Part shown: positions 9,201-16,971 of the stretch, piece after piece
Numbering within the stretch: position 1 is the first letter of the stretch
Layout: each line of letters opens with the position of its first letter
Assembly (NCBI RefSeq): GCF_900142525.1
Contig: NZ_FRBD01000009.1
Coordinates: 1-64,000 of the forward strand
Length of the DNA stretch: 64,000 nucleotides
Source: Xylanibacter ruminicola
GTDB taxonomy: Bacteria > Bacteroidota > Bacteroidia > Bacteroidales > Bacteroidaceae
Direction of reading: 5' to 3'
Position numbers and translations under genes: made by a program
Notes under the pieces: generated by a model
The model's database searches: none
Seen by the model: only the letters and a program-made list of their open reading frames with translations
Told to the model about the DNA's origin: nothing

Positions 9201-9485
9201 ACATACATACAAATTGGAACTGACTTCACCCGTTCCTTCTGCCACGACTATATGAGGATGCTTATTTTCAAAATAGGCAACACCCTCAATTCTATTTGAA
9301 ATAATAGTTTTTGATTCTCGTACATCTATTTGCCTAACTATACTATTTTCACCTTCGAACACCCATGTTGCAACGTGAGAGAATTGTCTTCCCTCACAGT
9401 CGCAATGTTGTGTCAGATGATTATCAATAGCCTCTGCTATAGGAGCCAAGTCTTCTCCAATAAAAATATGAAGTGAATGCTGCAT
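6255..9485 (-). CDS. Large protein with papain-type (C1) cysteine protease and membrane hairpin
   Basis: 1076 residues. A C1 peptidase domain lies at about 475-690: QGKLGSCTSFS with the nucleophile Cys493, GYHAMVICGY with His640, and NSWGEGFGDKGY with Asn658. All three catalytic positions are present, so it should be active. N-terminal to it are about 450 residues of unknown fold, with a coiled coil near 410-450 (RKQRTRIRQSQSFIRKGEER). Two adjacent membrane helices follow at about 785-825 (YIALGLVLTLLCFFLLP and LIGVAVTIVATALIWW), then a 240-residue helical C-terminal domain. There is no signal peptide, so the protease likely faces the cytoplasm. It starts 2 bases after the tubulin-like gene ends, implying joint expression and a shared role. 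Confidence 0.75.
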   Translation of the reverse strand: MQHSLHIFIGEDLAPIAEAIDNHLTQHCDCEGRQFSHVATWVFEGENSIVRQIDVRESKTIISNRIEGVAYFENKHPHIVVAEGTGEVSSNLYVCVYLLLYEETALKELCKILEWIKISGKHYLVDVYGISEDLAYLFCVSEAEKHDLVYKASEMKQKAAEACKHIIEKEKDDSIRHFLLIQGCNLNGLGLDLDKTTLIRIFGEYARLVTTNYSDLYPVADIDKPDVLALGISAYWFSHKFFHRYIFSCCFIRVLERERVNQHAMLSPNELLAKAQEYINRYYSLLSNNRGEIDSSDKIVALEEFDKLLNEATNDFHGVIERTDLSLPEKRAMLALLMGEDDELFDDSVLLKDLPTIDDCMTEAFNLFINENNTMVEEGVDGVLAGPIRGGKIYLPLEELRKQRTRIRQSQSFIRKGEERLIEIEKGIKIAEESKKRLTEEGFVYGDVTYKLIHNIVEKPLEETYNPQRDHLPSVDLRQSFSVIRNQGKLGSCTSFSVASIFEYILNEGSVGKKSCLSPRFLYYNVCDKNSDNTPIDKGSSFYDNIHSLGERGICEENLCPYDDDFKTSPTEEATRDAITRLVTKALNVDVTHDALTSALSEGYPIGISLKVFDSFAKGHKGFIFRPTDKELKSSDFGYHAMVICGYSEIDKVYIVRNSWGEGFGDKGYCYVPFSYIEDKQLCRQACIITGVSCKEIGETTKKSLAFDIEDKDIEYAVLRILIEEEKVQQQSYVDGYNETYKGYMRLLGELSNKGKRDSIMNYALRQIKPSTQTELIEEEKEAPTYKSHYIALGLVLTLLCFFLLPSNDRLIGVAVTIVATALIWWKYPSTKIIVIKKEVAKTMESPDLHNQEIQYLYAGRIIDRFNELRNVLSNKRKYLQSYISNLETWLNEEKIVLDGMDEHMRKPFYSLFSDVQADHYISENYNFFISDIWLYKLFDGFEVTDKAIVDFKTLLIHEIEHRLEMVCNDFTMSRYLLNLIECEYLPNYKADEILRTILNMSIPFTQANGIPPRTDKILFCNVVAEDSNLWDKLIQSNYTAVPKLTNDTSTQKITYVQFQKYKLEETIYDERNLRQ

Positions 9486-9487
9486 TA

Positions 9488-12310
9488 TTAGTGTATATCA
9501 AGCTGCTTTTTTACAAATTCTATCTCTTCTCTTATAAGGTCTACAGTCCCTTTATATTCTTTTATATGTTCACGCAGATACTCTTTCGAGAACCCCAATT
9601 GTGAAATATTCTCAATATAATCTTCTTTCGCACGAGTATAGATATCTTGGACATACGGCAGTCCATTAACAGAAATAATATTATATATTTTTTTCTTAAA
9701 TTGGTCTTCGATAGAAGATTTACGTTCTATAAACATTTTATATGCCTCATCTCTGTACTTGCCCAAATCAATCCAATAATCCCAAAGACTGTCACCATTT
9801 TCTTCATCAATATACTTATATGTCCCATCATCATTTTTGATAAGGCCAAAGATAAACCCTTTTACCCAAAGTTCTAAGGCGTTATCACCATTCCCTGGTT
9901 CAAGTCTATAGCCAGTCTTCTTCATTTCATTTAGTATCGTTGTGGAAATGTGGAAACATATATCGTTTTCAGGGTCTTCATACTCCCTCTTGCATTTGTT
10001 GCTAACTGAGTCAATAGCAAATGGTGGTATCGGATTCATTTGGCTAAAAACAATAATACGGTCTTTCATACCAATATTTGAGAAATTCACATCGCCAACT
10101 TCTTCGATATTATTCTTAAAGTAATCATCCTTCTTTAATAACGAATCTTCAAATCTGTTTACGCCGATATAATAATTAATTGCAGGTTTCTTGTCAATGT
10201 ATCCAAGGAAATTGTGCAATAATAGTGGAGAGGCTTTTGCTGCCATGTTGCGCACGAGTTCTTCAAACAATCCATTTTTCTTAAGTAGAACAAGGACATC
10301 ATTAATGTCCATATTACCAATTTCTTTTGCTCTGTCAAGATTATAGGTATGCTGAAGAAGTCGGACACCAATAGTTGACGTTTCTAATTCACTAAAATCA
10401 AAGATCTTGTTTCCTTCTTTCAGGGAAGTAATAAAATCAGAGATGAGAATATTATGGCTATCTAATGAAATAGTCGGCTCAACCCGTGAAGTGATATTAA
10501 TTTGGAAGGTCTCTGTGTTTCGTGCAATATTTTGACGGAGTTTGGAGATTTCTGAACGACTATTAGTGGCTACAATCTCTAATCGCTGTCTTATTTCGCG
10601 TACTCTATTTTGGTATGCGCCAATTTTAGTCAGTAAGTCATTATAGAAAGTAATGGCTTTAACTCTTCTTGCAATCTCCCTTTTTGTTTTAGCTAAATAT
10701 GTGGCAAAATTACAGACTTCCTCTTTTGCATCATCAACGCCAATCTTAAATATGCCTTTCGCTTTTTCTTTTAAATCTTTACATGCTGTCCGAACAGTTT
10801 CATCGTACTGTGCCTCTAAAGTCTTTTGTTCTTCAAGTTCATTAGTCATTTCCTTCAAATAGACACGAACTTCGCTTTCTATGCCTTGCAGTAAATCTTC
10901 TGTAGCTCCAACACCCATTCCTTCTGAGCGTTTCAGACTATTAATAACCAATGTACGTAATTCGTCAGAAACACGCGAAATAAGGTTTTGCAATCTCGTC
11001 TCAACCTCTTCATCATCAATTTGTCTTGCATTAACAAAAGATGTTACAACATTCATTGCATCCGAATAGTCACTCTTATCTATACCCGATAGGGGCGTGA
11101 ATTTAGTATCAATTAAATAATCTATTACATCATCTGCATCGTGTTCTCTTATCTTGACAGTATCAATCCACTGCATGACTTCTGTATTAACATCAGCAGG
11201 TTTATTCAGTAATTGGTTGACTAAATGAATTGCAGCCATGTGTGCGTATATTTTGCGAAGTTCGTCGCTTCTAATAATAACTTCACATACACCCATACCA
11301 CTAACCCAAGCTTTTTTCCCTTTAACATTAAAACTACCACTAGTTGTATCAACGGCAAGATTATCTAACACGGAAACATTGGCTGTTGAGAGTTCTCCGA
11401 CTGATGTAATTAACGTTAATGCTAACATCTCTTCTATTTGCCTTGTTTCATCATAGACATCAAGATTTCTGTTTTTATTATCAACTAAAATGCAAGCATC
11501 AAAAGGAGTATAACTTGTGCTCCACGTTCTGCCACCTTCCAAAGGTAATTTAACAGGATTGTCATCTAAATTACGCCCCATTAGCCAATCCAGATCCATT
11601 AATGCTCCATATGCATTTGGACGCACTCTGTCAACACCATTTGTAAGATTGGCCCTAAACACTTCTGGCAACATTCCAAATCCTGCTAATTTGCAATTAT
11701 CACCAGCTATTCTTCTAACTAAATAGCCCATGTCAATAAAAACGCCGCAACCGGTACCTCCACATAAAGAAAAAATAATATAGACGTCTGTCTTGTTATC
11801 AATAAGTTCGTACTTCTCTCCAACTGCGCTTGCCCTTGCTACTTTGGTTAAAGCCATGCTTACTCTTTCTTCTACAGACTCACTATTTGCTATAAAAGCA
11901 AATCTTCCATTAGTCCTTACCTGACCAGCGCCATGGGTTAAACTACGTAAGGCATTATTATTATTTGATGGCATCCATGCATAGTTGTCTTGGTTCCTTT
12001 TAAATAGAGACTGAGGATGCTCCACTGTGATTTGTACCTGTTCATTTCTTTCAAGCCTCACTTTGTTCCCTTTATTTTGTCCTTCAACATATATTTCACT
12101 GTCATCAATGAAACCCATTGAAGCTATATTCTTTAATTCCTCATCTTTGGAATATTCACCTCTATCTGTATCTACTCCTAAGAAACCTATCATTCCGGGA
12201 ACCTCACCATAAGTTTCAATAAAGAGTTTCTTCAATTTAAGAATTGTTCTCATACCTGTGCCGCCAAGACCAATGAAGAGACTTCGGCGAATTTTCGTTT
12301 TTGTAGCCAT
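9488..12310 (-). CDS. Tubulin/FtsZ-like GTPase (FtsZl type)
   Basis: 940 residues. The start holds SLFIGLGGTGMRTILKLKK (about 11-28), the first nucleotide-binding loop of tubulin-like proteins, and IGFLGVDTDRGEY follows. The tubulin signature is at about 182-194, FSLCGGTGCGVFIDMG, close to GGGTGTG of FtsZ. After the roughly 350-residue GTPase core come long helical regions (about 430-620) probably forming coiled coils. It is much longer than FtsZ (about 400). Published genome-context work on FtsZ-like families describes one that is linked with a vWA protein and proposed to remodel membranes; this gene sits 2 bases after a vWA gene, which fits. Role here is inferred. Confidence 0.8.
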   Translation of the reverse strand: MATKTKIRRSLFIGLGGTGMRTILKLKKLFIETYGEVPGMIGFLGVDTDRGEYSKDEELKNIASMGFIDDSEIYVEGQNKGNKVRLERNEQVQITVEHPQSLFKRNQDNYAWMPSNNNNALRSLTHGAGQVRTNGRFAFIANSESVEERVSMALTKVARASAVGEKYELIDNKTDVYIIFSLCGGTGCGVFIDMGYLVRRIAGDNCKLAGFGMLPEVFRANLTNGVDRVRPNAYGALMDLDWLMGRNLDDNPVKLPLEGGRTWSTSYTPFDACILVDNKNRNLDVYDETRQIEEMLALTLITSVGELSTANVSVLDNLAVDTTSGSFNVKGKKAWVSGMGVCEVIIRSDELRKIYAHMAAIHLVNQLLNKPADVNTEVMQWIDTVKIREHDADDVIDYLIDTKFTPLSGIDKSDYSDAMNVVTSFVNARQIDDEEVETRLQNLISRVSDELRTLVINSLKRSEGMGVGATEDLLQGIESEVRVYLKEMTNELEEQKTLEAQYDETVRTACKDLKEKAKGIFKIGVDDAKEEVCNFATYLAKTKREIARRVKAITFYNDLLTKIGAYQNRVREIRQRLEIVATNSRSEISKLRQNIARNTETFQINITSRVEPTISLDSHNILISDFITSLKEGNKIFDFSELETSTIGVRLLQHTYNLDRAKEIGNMDINDVLVLLKKNGLFEELVRNMAAKASPLLLHNFLGYIDKKPAINYYIGVNRFEDSLLKKDDYFKNNIEEVGDVNFSNIGMKDRIIVFSQMNPIPPFAIDSVSNKCKREYEDPENDICFHISTTILNEMKKTGYRLEPGNGDNALELWVKGFIFGLIKNDDGTYKYIDEENGDSLWDYWIDLGKYRDEAYKMFIERKSSIEDQFKKKIYNIISVNGLPYVQDIYTRAKEDYIENISQLGFSKEYLREHIKEYKGTVDLIREEIEFVKKQLDIH

Positions 12311-12312
12311 AA

Positions 12313-14037
12313 TTATAAGATTTTTATTGTTATTGTTTCTTTTGTTGTCATATTATCGAGTTGATAAACACCATAATTAGATAATTCTGATGTTACTGGT
12401 GTTATCATATAATTACCATGCAAACTAATCTTTGCCGCTTTCTTTCGGCCTTTTGGTGTGATCTCCCAAGGAGAAGTCCAAATATCATCCTTAATAAACA
12501 AGACCTTTCCACAGAATAATTTGTTTAGCCAATTTTGAGGCTTGTATTTATTTGTTACAACGACTTTTACCGCACCATTTATCTTTTTGTTTGTATAATA
12601 ACCTTTCCTTGAAGATAATTCAATTCGAGATAATCGAATCCTAGGATACAATAATGGTTTAAGGAAGACAAACCATACAAATAAGATAGTCACTATAATA
12701 ATACTTAACCACATAAAAAGCACTTTCATGGGGTGCCAGCAAACATCGTGTTCAAAATAAATGCTGCTGACATAAGAAAGGTTCTCTTCAGCATTTATCG
12801 TTTCCAACCCACTTGCTTTCCCCTCCATACCTATAACATATTCCTTTTGAGCAATTGAATGTGGGACTTCTAAAGTTATTATGCTATTAGTATCGGATGA
12901 CTTGATTTCAAAAGTTGTTCCAATGCTTTCGCCATTGTAGTACAACTTACACTTGTTTTTTAATTCAGTTGGGATATCAAGAGAAACGTTTAAACAACTT
13001 TTCACCTTTTTTGCTTGGTCGTTAAAGATTGTGCCTAAATCAACTTGTATGTTTTCAACTTCCTTACCTTCCCAAAATAAGAATTTTGAATAAGTTTCTG
13101 CCTTACCAGCACAGTACTGCCCTTCAGTTTCACCAGAGGGCTGTCCTAAATCAAGATTTGCCAAATCACGTGTGTCAATATTAATAAAAAGGTCTGGATT
13201 ACAGATATGAAGTTCTTTATTATTTGCCTTAACCACAAAATGAACTTGATGATTGCTTGTTGGATGCTTCTTTTGCTCAATTAGGAAGATCGCTTTTCCC
13301 TCCTTGATCTTATTATCCCTCAGAGAAACCTTGTAATATTCATCATTACATACCACAGAAGCATTGAAAGTTCCATAATCAGAAAAAACAGATTGGATAT
13401 TTTTAATAGAATGACTATTCAAATTAAATATTGTTTTATCAAAAGCGCCAAAAGGACCAAGATGGTCTTCTATGTAGAACGCTCTATCACAAGCCTCTGT
13501 AGCTGCAATAAGTTTTTTAACATCTGGTTTATCTTTAATTTCTTTACCAAGGGCAACAAAGAATGCATAGTTGTTGGGAGCCTGCAGACACCACTTCTTG
13601 ATGCGTTCACATACAGCATCTGTACGCCTTTTGTCAACATTTTCAGTCCCATCTGTAAAAAGATACAAATAGTTGTTCCTGTTCTTGTCAATATACTTTA
13701 ATCCCAAATCCCATGCATTGCATATACCAGTTCGCTGTGAGGCATTAATCATGTTCTCACACTGAGTCTCTATATTTTCCCATACAAAATCTTTTGCTTT
13801 AAAACGAATTGGTTCTGCTGTATTTTGATGAAATAGGACGATGGTAACATTTACATTATTATCCAACTGTTGTATGTCATCTTTCATAAATAGCTTTGCT
13901 TTTTCCCAAATATCATTTGGCTTTTTCATACTCCACGTGCAATCAAAAAGATACACGTAGTTGCGCTGACGTTGAGCTAACGACGATAATGAAGGAATAA
14001 GCGCTATAAGGAAAACAATAATTCCAAATTGTTTCAT
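12313..14037 (-). CDS. Exported/membrane vWA-domain protein
   Basis: 574 residues with a Sec signal peptide (cleavage near SLA-Q at 21-22). The vWA domain spans about 26-210: YLFDCTWSM at 30-37 is the MIDAS metal site, here D-x-T-x-S where the usual form is D-x-S-x-S, and FTDGTEN supplies the downstream Asp. A beta-sandwich-like region follows, then one membrane helix (about 440-462, FMWLSIIIVTILFVWFVF) and a C-terminal cytoplasmic domain of about 105 residues. The vWA part is thus periplasmic with a cytoplasmic tail that could contact the tubulin-like protein encoded 2 bases downstream. First gene of the block, with its own promoter at 14110-14117. Confidence 0.8.
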   Translation of the reverse strand: MKQFGIIVFLIALIPSLSSLAQRQRNYVYLFDCTWSMKKPNDIWEKAKLFMKDDIQQLDNNVNVTIVLFHQNTAEPIRFKAKDFVWENIETQCENMINASQRTGICNAWDLGLKYIDKNRNNYLYLFTDGTENVDKRRTDAVCERIKKWCLQAPNNYAFFVALGKEIKDKPDVKKLIAATEACDRAFYIEDHLGPFGAFDKTIFNLNSHSIKNIQSVFSDYGTFNASVVCNDEYYKVSLRDNKIKEGKAIFLIEQKKHPTSNHQVHFVVKANNKELHICNPDLFINIDTRDLANLDLGQPSGETEGQYCAGKAETYSKFLFWEGKEVENIQVDLGTIFNDQAKKVKSCLNVSLDIPTELKNKCKLYYNGESIGTTFEIKSSDTNSIITLEVPHSIAQKEYVIGMEGKASGLETINAEENLSYVSSIYFEHDVCWHPMKVLFMWLSIIIVTILFVWFVFLKPLLYPRIRLSRIELSSRKGYYTNKKINGAVKVVVTNKYKPQNWLNKLFCGKVLFIKDDIWTSPWEITPKGRKKAAKISLHGNYMITPVTSELSNYGVYQLDNMTTKETITIKIL

Positions 14038-14109
14038 AACTAATATAATTTACATATTATTTGTATAGTTATTGGCACGTTTACTTGTTAGAGCTAATTA
14101 TGTCAAATG

Positions 14110-14117
14110 CAAAAGTA
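14110..14117 (-). promoter_or_regulatory. -7 box TACTTTTG for the vWA/tubulin/protease operon
   Basis: TACTTTTG on the minus strand fits TAnnTTTG exactly and lies 72 bases before the vWA ATG. No other good box is seen between here and 2786, so this may drive the whole block down to about 2853. Confidence 0.55.
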
Positions 14118-14345
14118 AGAATTATATCTGAACTTTGCAAGTTTTTAAGAAGTTATTTTCAAAAAAGTGTGTTTCACAAGGCTTGTGGAACTTGTGAAGA
14201 GTGGCAGAGCCGAGCGGTGGAAGTTGGAATATACAATTGATCAGACCACCCCTAGCCCCTCCCGCTCGGCTATGCCGCTTGGCTTGCCCAAGAACTCAGG
14301 TGGGGAATACTGTGGGGTATGAGTTCCTACTCAGGAAGGGGAAAT

Positions 14346-14382
14346 AAAAAAACGCCATTACTCGGGTTGGGGAGTAATGGCG
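14346..14382 (-). terminator. Rho-independent terminator after the DUF2147 gene
   Basis: CGCCATTACTC (14353-14363) pairs perfectly with GAGTAATGGCG (14372-14382) around an 8-base loop; on the minus strand a run of six T residues follows. A strong terminator 20 bases after the stop of the DUF2147 gene. Confidence 0.85.
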
Positions 14383-14401
14383 AATAAGGGGATGGGGAGT
14401 T

Positions 14402-14800
14402 CTATTTGGCTTTTTTCCAAGTCTGTGTCTCGTAGAACATACCGAGATAGCCACGCACTTTCAGTTTGTCGCCATCAAGCCAGATAGAGCATTTGTAGGT
14501 CTTGCCGTTCTTGGGGTTGTAGATACGACCACCTTCCCACTTTTCTGACTTCTTGGTAAGACCTGAGAGGATATTCACGCCCATCAGTTTGCGACTGCGC
14601 ATCTTCTCGTCGGTGTTGTGCGTATCTTTGGTGTCGGGGCCTTTCTCCAGCCACACAATTTTACCATTCACCTTTCCGTTAGCCTCGTAGATTTCCACTT
14701 TGGCATCACCAGCTTCTGTTAGCCATTTTCCCAAAATGGTCTGTGAATAGCCTGCCAACGAAAAGAGGGCAAGGGCCATTGCAAGAATCATCTTTTTCAT
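14402..14800 (-). CDS. DUF2147 family exported protein
   Basis: 132 residues from the ATG at 14800 (MKKMILAMALALFSLAGYSQ). An upstream frame extension overlaps the promoter box and is not real. The signal peptide is cut near GYS-Q. The mature part GKWLTEAGDAKVEIYE...GKVNGKIVWL...LMGVNIL..LTKKSEKWEGG.IYNPKNGKTYKC...LKVRGYLG is the full DUF2147 pattern, a small beta-barrel, lipocalin-like periplasmic protein of unknown role. It is a single-gene unit with its own promoter and terminator. Confidence 0.88.
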   Translation of the reverse strand: MKKMILAMALALFSLAGYSQTILGKWLTEAGDAKVEIYEANGKVNGKIVWLEKGPDTKDTHNTDEKMRSRKLMGVNILSGLTKKSEKWEGGRIYNPKNGKTYKCSIWLDGDKLKVRGYLGMFYETQTWKKAK

Positions 14801-14833
14801 ATACATTATCTTTAAAAATAGATTTTTACGGTG

Positions 14834-14841
14834 CAAAGATA
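14834..14841 (-). promoter_or_regulatory. -7 box TATCTTTG for the DUF2147 gene
   Basis: Exact TAnnTTTG match, followed by C, 34 bases before the ATG at 14800. Confidence 0.75.
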
Positions 14842-14933
14842 CAACTTTTTCTGGACATTTGTAAAGTACCTAAGAAATTATTGCATTCTAACTGGTTTGC
14901 AATTGAAAAGTACCTAGAAAAAAAATAGATAAT

Positions 14934-14965
14934 AAAAAGGCCCGCCAACTAAAACTGTTGGCGGG
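14934..14965 (-). terminator. Terminator at the end of the oxidoreductase operon
   Basis: CCCGCCAAC (14941-14949) pairs with GTTGGCGGG (14957-14965) around a 7-base loop, followed on the minus strand by five T residues. It overlaps the last codons and stop of the SDR gene. Confidence 0.85.
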
Positions 14966-15968
14966 TATTTTCTATTGTATCTATGACTTTGTCGCACCAG
15001 ATATCGAACTCAGGGTCTTCGATCTGGAACTCGGGGTGAGACTTGATATAGGCTACGGCGTGGCGGACGCCTTGGTCGAAGCGCGTTGTAGCGCAGAAAC
15101 CGGGAACGGCTCGCTTGAGTTTGCTACAATCGAAGACAACAGTACAGGCTTTATCGCCCAGCAGGTTTCCTTCGAAATCCCATTCTCGAGGTGACACTTG
15201 AGCCAGATAGCTCGATGACACATAATAGGGTTTGAACTCAACGCCAAGTGCATCGGCAACAGTCTGATAGATCTGATTCCACGTCAACGACTCATCGCTC
15301 ATAATCTGGAATGCCTCGCCAATGGCCGTGGGATTGCCAAGAAGACCGATGAAGCCACGGGCAAAATCCTCGTTCCACGTCAGCGTCCACAGTGAACTGC
15401 CATCGCCATGAACAATCACCTGCTTACCTTCAATCATACGTTTCAGCACCGACCAACTACCCTTAGGGCCATGAACGCTTACAGGCACAGCACGTTCGCA
15501 ATAGGTGTGGCTGGGGCGCACAATGGTAGCAGGGAAGCCATTTTCGCGATAGGCTTTCATTAGCAGCTCTTCGCAGGCTATCTTGTTACGCGAGTATTCC
15601 CAATATGGATTGGCCAACGAAGTGCCTTCGGTTATGACATGATTGCGCACTGGTTTGTTATAAGCCGATGCGGAACTGACAAAGACATACTGCTTGGTGC
15701 GACCTGTAAAGAGACGGATGTCGCGCTCAACCTGCGAGGGCAAGAAACCAATAAATTCGCAAACGGCATCAAACTGCTCATTACCCAGTTTAGCTACCAC
15801 CTCGTCTTCGCGATTGTTGATATCACCCGTAATCAGCTTGATGCCATCTGGCAATTCAGCAGTACGGTTACCGCGATTAATCAACCATAGCTCGTGACCA
15901 GCAGCCACCAACTGACGTGTGATAGCACTACTGATAGTACCTGTTCCTCCAATAATTAATATCTTCAT
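14949..15968 (-). CDS. NAD-dependent epimerase/dehydratase (extended SDR)
   Basis: 339 residues. The Rossmann start MKILIIGGTGTISSAITRQL with GGTGTI at 7-12 binds NAD(P). The layout (short GD after the third strand, FVSSASAYNKP, a PSHTYCE segment and a C-terminal region with W-rich patches) fits atypical extended SDRs related to CSP41/isoflavone-reductase-like proteins. In place of the common YxxxK it has YWEYSRNKIACE, whose Y and K are four apart, so the catalytic pair may be present. Substrate unknown. Last gene of a three-gene oxidoreductase operon. Confidence 0.82.
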   Translation of the reverse strand: MKILIIGGTGTISSAITRQLVAAGHELWLINRGNRTAELPDGIKLITGDINNREDEVVAKLGNEQFDAVCEFIGFLPSQVERDIRLFTGRTKQYVFVSSASAYNKPVRNHVITEGTSLANPYWEYSRNKIACEELLMKAYRENGFPATIVRPSHTYCERAVPVSVHGPKGSWSVLKRMIEGKQVIVHGDGSSLWTLTWNEDFARGFIGLLGNPTAIGEAFQIMSDESLTWNQIYQTVADALGVEFKPYYVSSSYLAQVSPREWDFEGNLLGDKACTVVFDCSKLKRAVPGFCATTRFDQGVRHAVAYIKSHPEFQIEDPEFDIWCDKVIDTIENTRQQF

Positions 15969-15980
15969 AATTTAATCTTT

Positions 15981-16967
15981 TTAGTCCATCGGATAGCAAA
16001 CGCCCCACTTCTGGCGCAGGGTATCCATCAGTTGCATGATATATAAGGTTTCCACGTGAGGCATTTCATTGGGTTCTGTCAAACCTTCAATCAAGGCTTT
16101 TCGGCAGGCCAGAAACTCGTACTCGTAACCTGTTATCTGTTGCGGAACATGAATGGTTTCAACATAAGTTCGATCGGGCCCATTAACAGTTATCTTCTGC
16201 GGATTGTTAATGTTGTCAATAATCAAATTACCTTCAGTGCCCGCAATCACACCAATATTGTCGCCCACACAGGCAGCACTCGACTGCAAATTACAAAGCA
16301 TACCATCTTCAAGCACTAGAGTGATGGCATTAGTGATATCCATGCCCGATTGACTTTTTACGCACTGGCTCTCCATGCTGACAATGTCGGCAGGGAAGAA
16401 CATACGGGCAAAGTTAAGTGCATAGACACCCAGATCTAATAAGGCGCCACCACACAGGTCGGCACGCATAATGCGCGGCTTGTCGCCCATGCTGTAGCCC
16501 AGTGTAGCAGTAAGCAGTCGCGGGGTGCCAACACGACCACTACTGATAAGACCACGAATGATGTCAACAGCAGGTTGATAACGCGTCCAGATCGCTTCAG
16601 CTACAAACACCTTGCGTTCGTGAGCAAGCTGTAGTACCTCAGCAGCCTCGCGATGATTGGCCATGAAGGCCTTTTCTACCAAACAAGGTTTACCGGCCAA
16701 GATTGCCTGACAAGTTACATCGTAATGGTGAGAATGGGGCGTGCCCACATACACTAGGTCTACATCAGCATCGGCTATCAGCTCAGCATAAGAGCCGTAG
16801 GCTTTAGAAATGTCCCACTTAGTGGCAAAAGCCTCAGCCTTCTCGATAGAACGTGAGCCAACAGCATAAGCCTTGCACTCACTAAGTCCGTTAAGGGTAA
16901 TTGCCGCTTTCTCAGCAATCCATCCGGTACCAATAATGCCTACTCGTAAGATTCCGTCCTCCGTCAT
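15981..16967 (-). CDS. Gfo/Idh/MocA family oxidoreductase
   Basis: 328 residues. The N-terminal Rossmann motif GIIGTGWIAEKAA (9-21) and YVGTPHSHHYDV are typical of this family, as is CLVEKAF, which carries the conserved Lys of the usual EKP motif (here EKA). The C-terminal half has the family's open beta-sheet with GGALLDLGVYALNFARMFF, containing the expected GG.L.D.G.Y pattern. Such enzymes oxidise or reduce sugars or polyols with NAD(P). It lies between an SDR gene (12 bases) and an alcohol dehydrogenase gene (4 bases), so all three likely act on one small carbohydrate-like substrate. Substrate not deducible. Confidence 0.88.
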   Translation of the reverse strand: MTEDGILRVGIIGTGWIAEKAAITLNGLSECKAYAVGSRSIEKAEAFATKWDISKAYGSYAELIADADVDLVYVGTPHSHHYDVTCQAILAGKPCLVEKAFMANHREAAEVLQLAHERKVFVAEAIWTRYQPAVDIIRGLISSGRVGTPRLLTATLGYSMGDKPRIMRADLCGGALLDLGVYALNFARMFFPADIVSMESQCVKSQSGMDITNAITLVLEDGMLCNLQSSAACVGDNIGVIAGTEGNLIIDNINNPQKITVNGPDRTYVETIHVPQQITGYEYEFLACRKALIEGLTEPNEMPHVETLYIMQLMDTLRQKWGVCYPMD

Positions 16968-16971
16968 AGTC

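Larger units (their letters stand above)
14038..14401. other. Intergenic region with inverted repeats
   Basis: About 360 bases with no gene. It holds the vWA promoter (14110-14117), a palindrome CACAAGGCTTGTG at 14175-14187 lying within an 8-bp inverted repeat (TTCACAAG at 14173-14180, CTTGTGAA at 14191-14198), and a perfect 10-bp inverted repeat (AGCCGAGCGG at 14208-14217, CCGCTCGGCT at 14262-14271). The stretch 14200-14340 is clearly richer in GC than both sides. A terminator for the next gene sits at 14353-14382. It may hold a small RNA or a mobile-element remnant, but nothing proves that. Confidence 0.5.
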
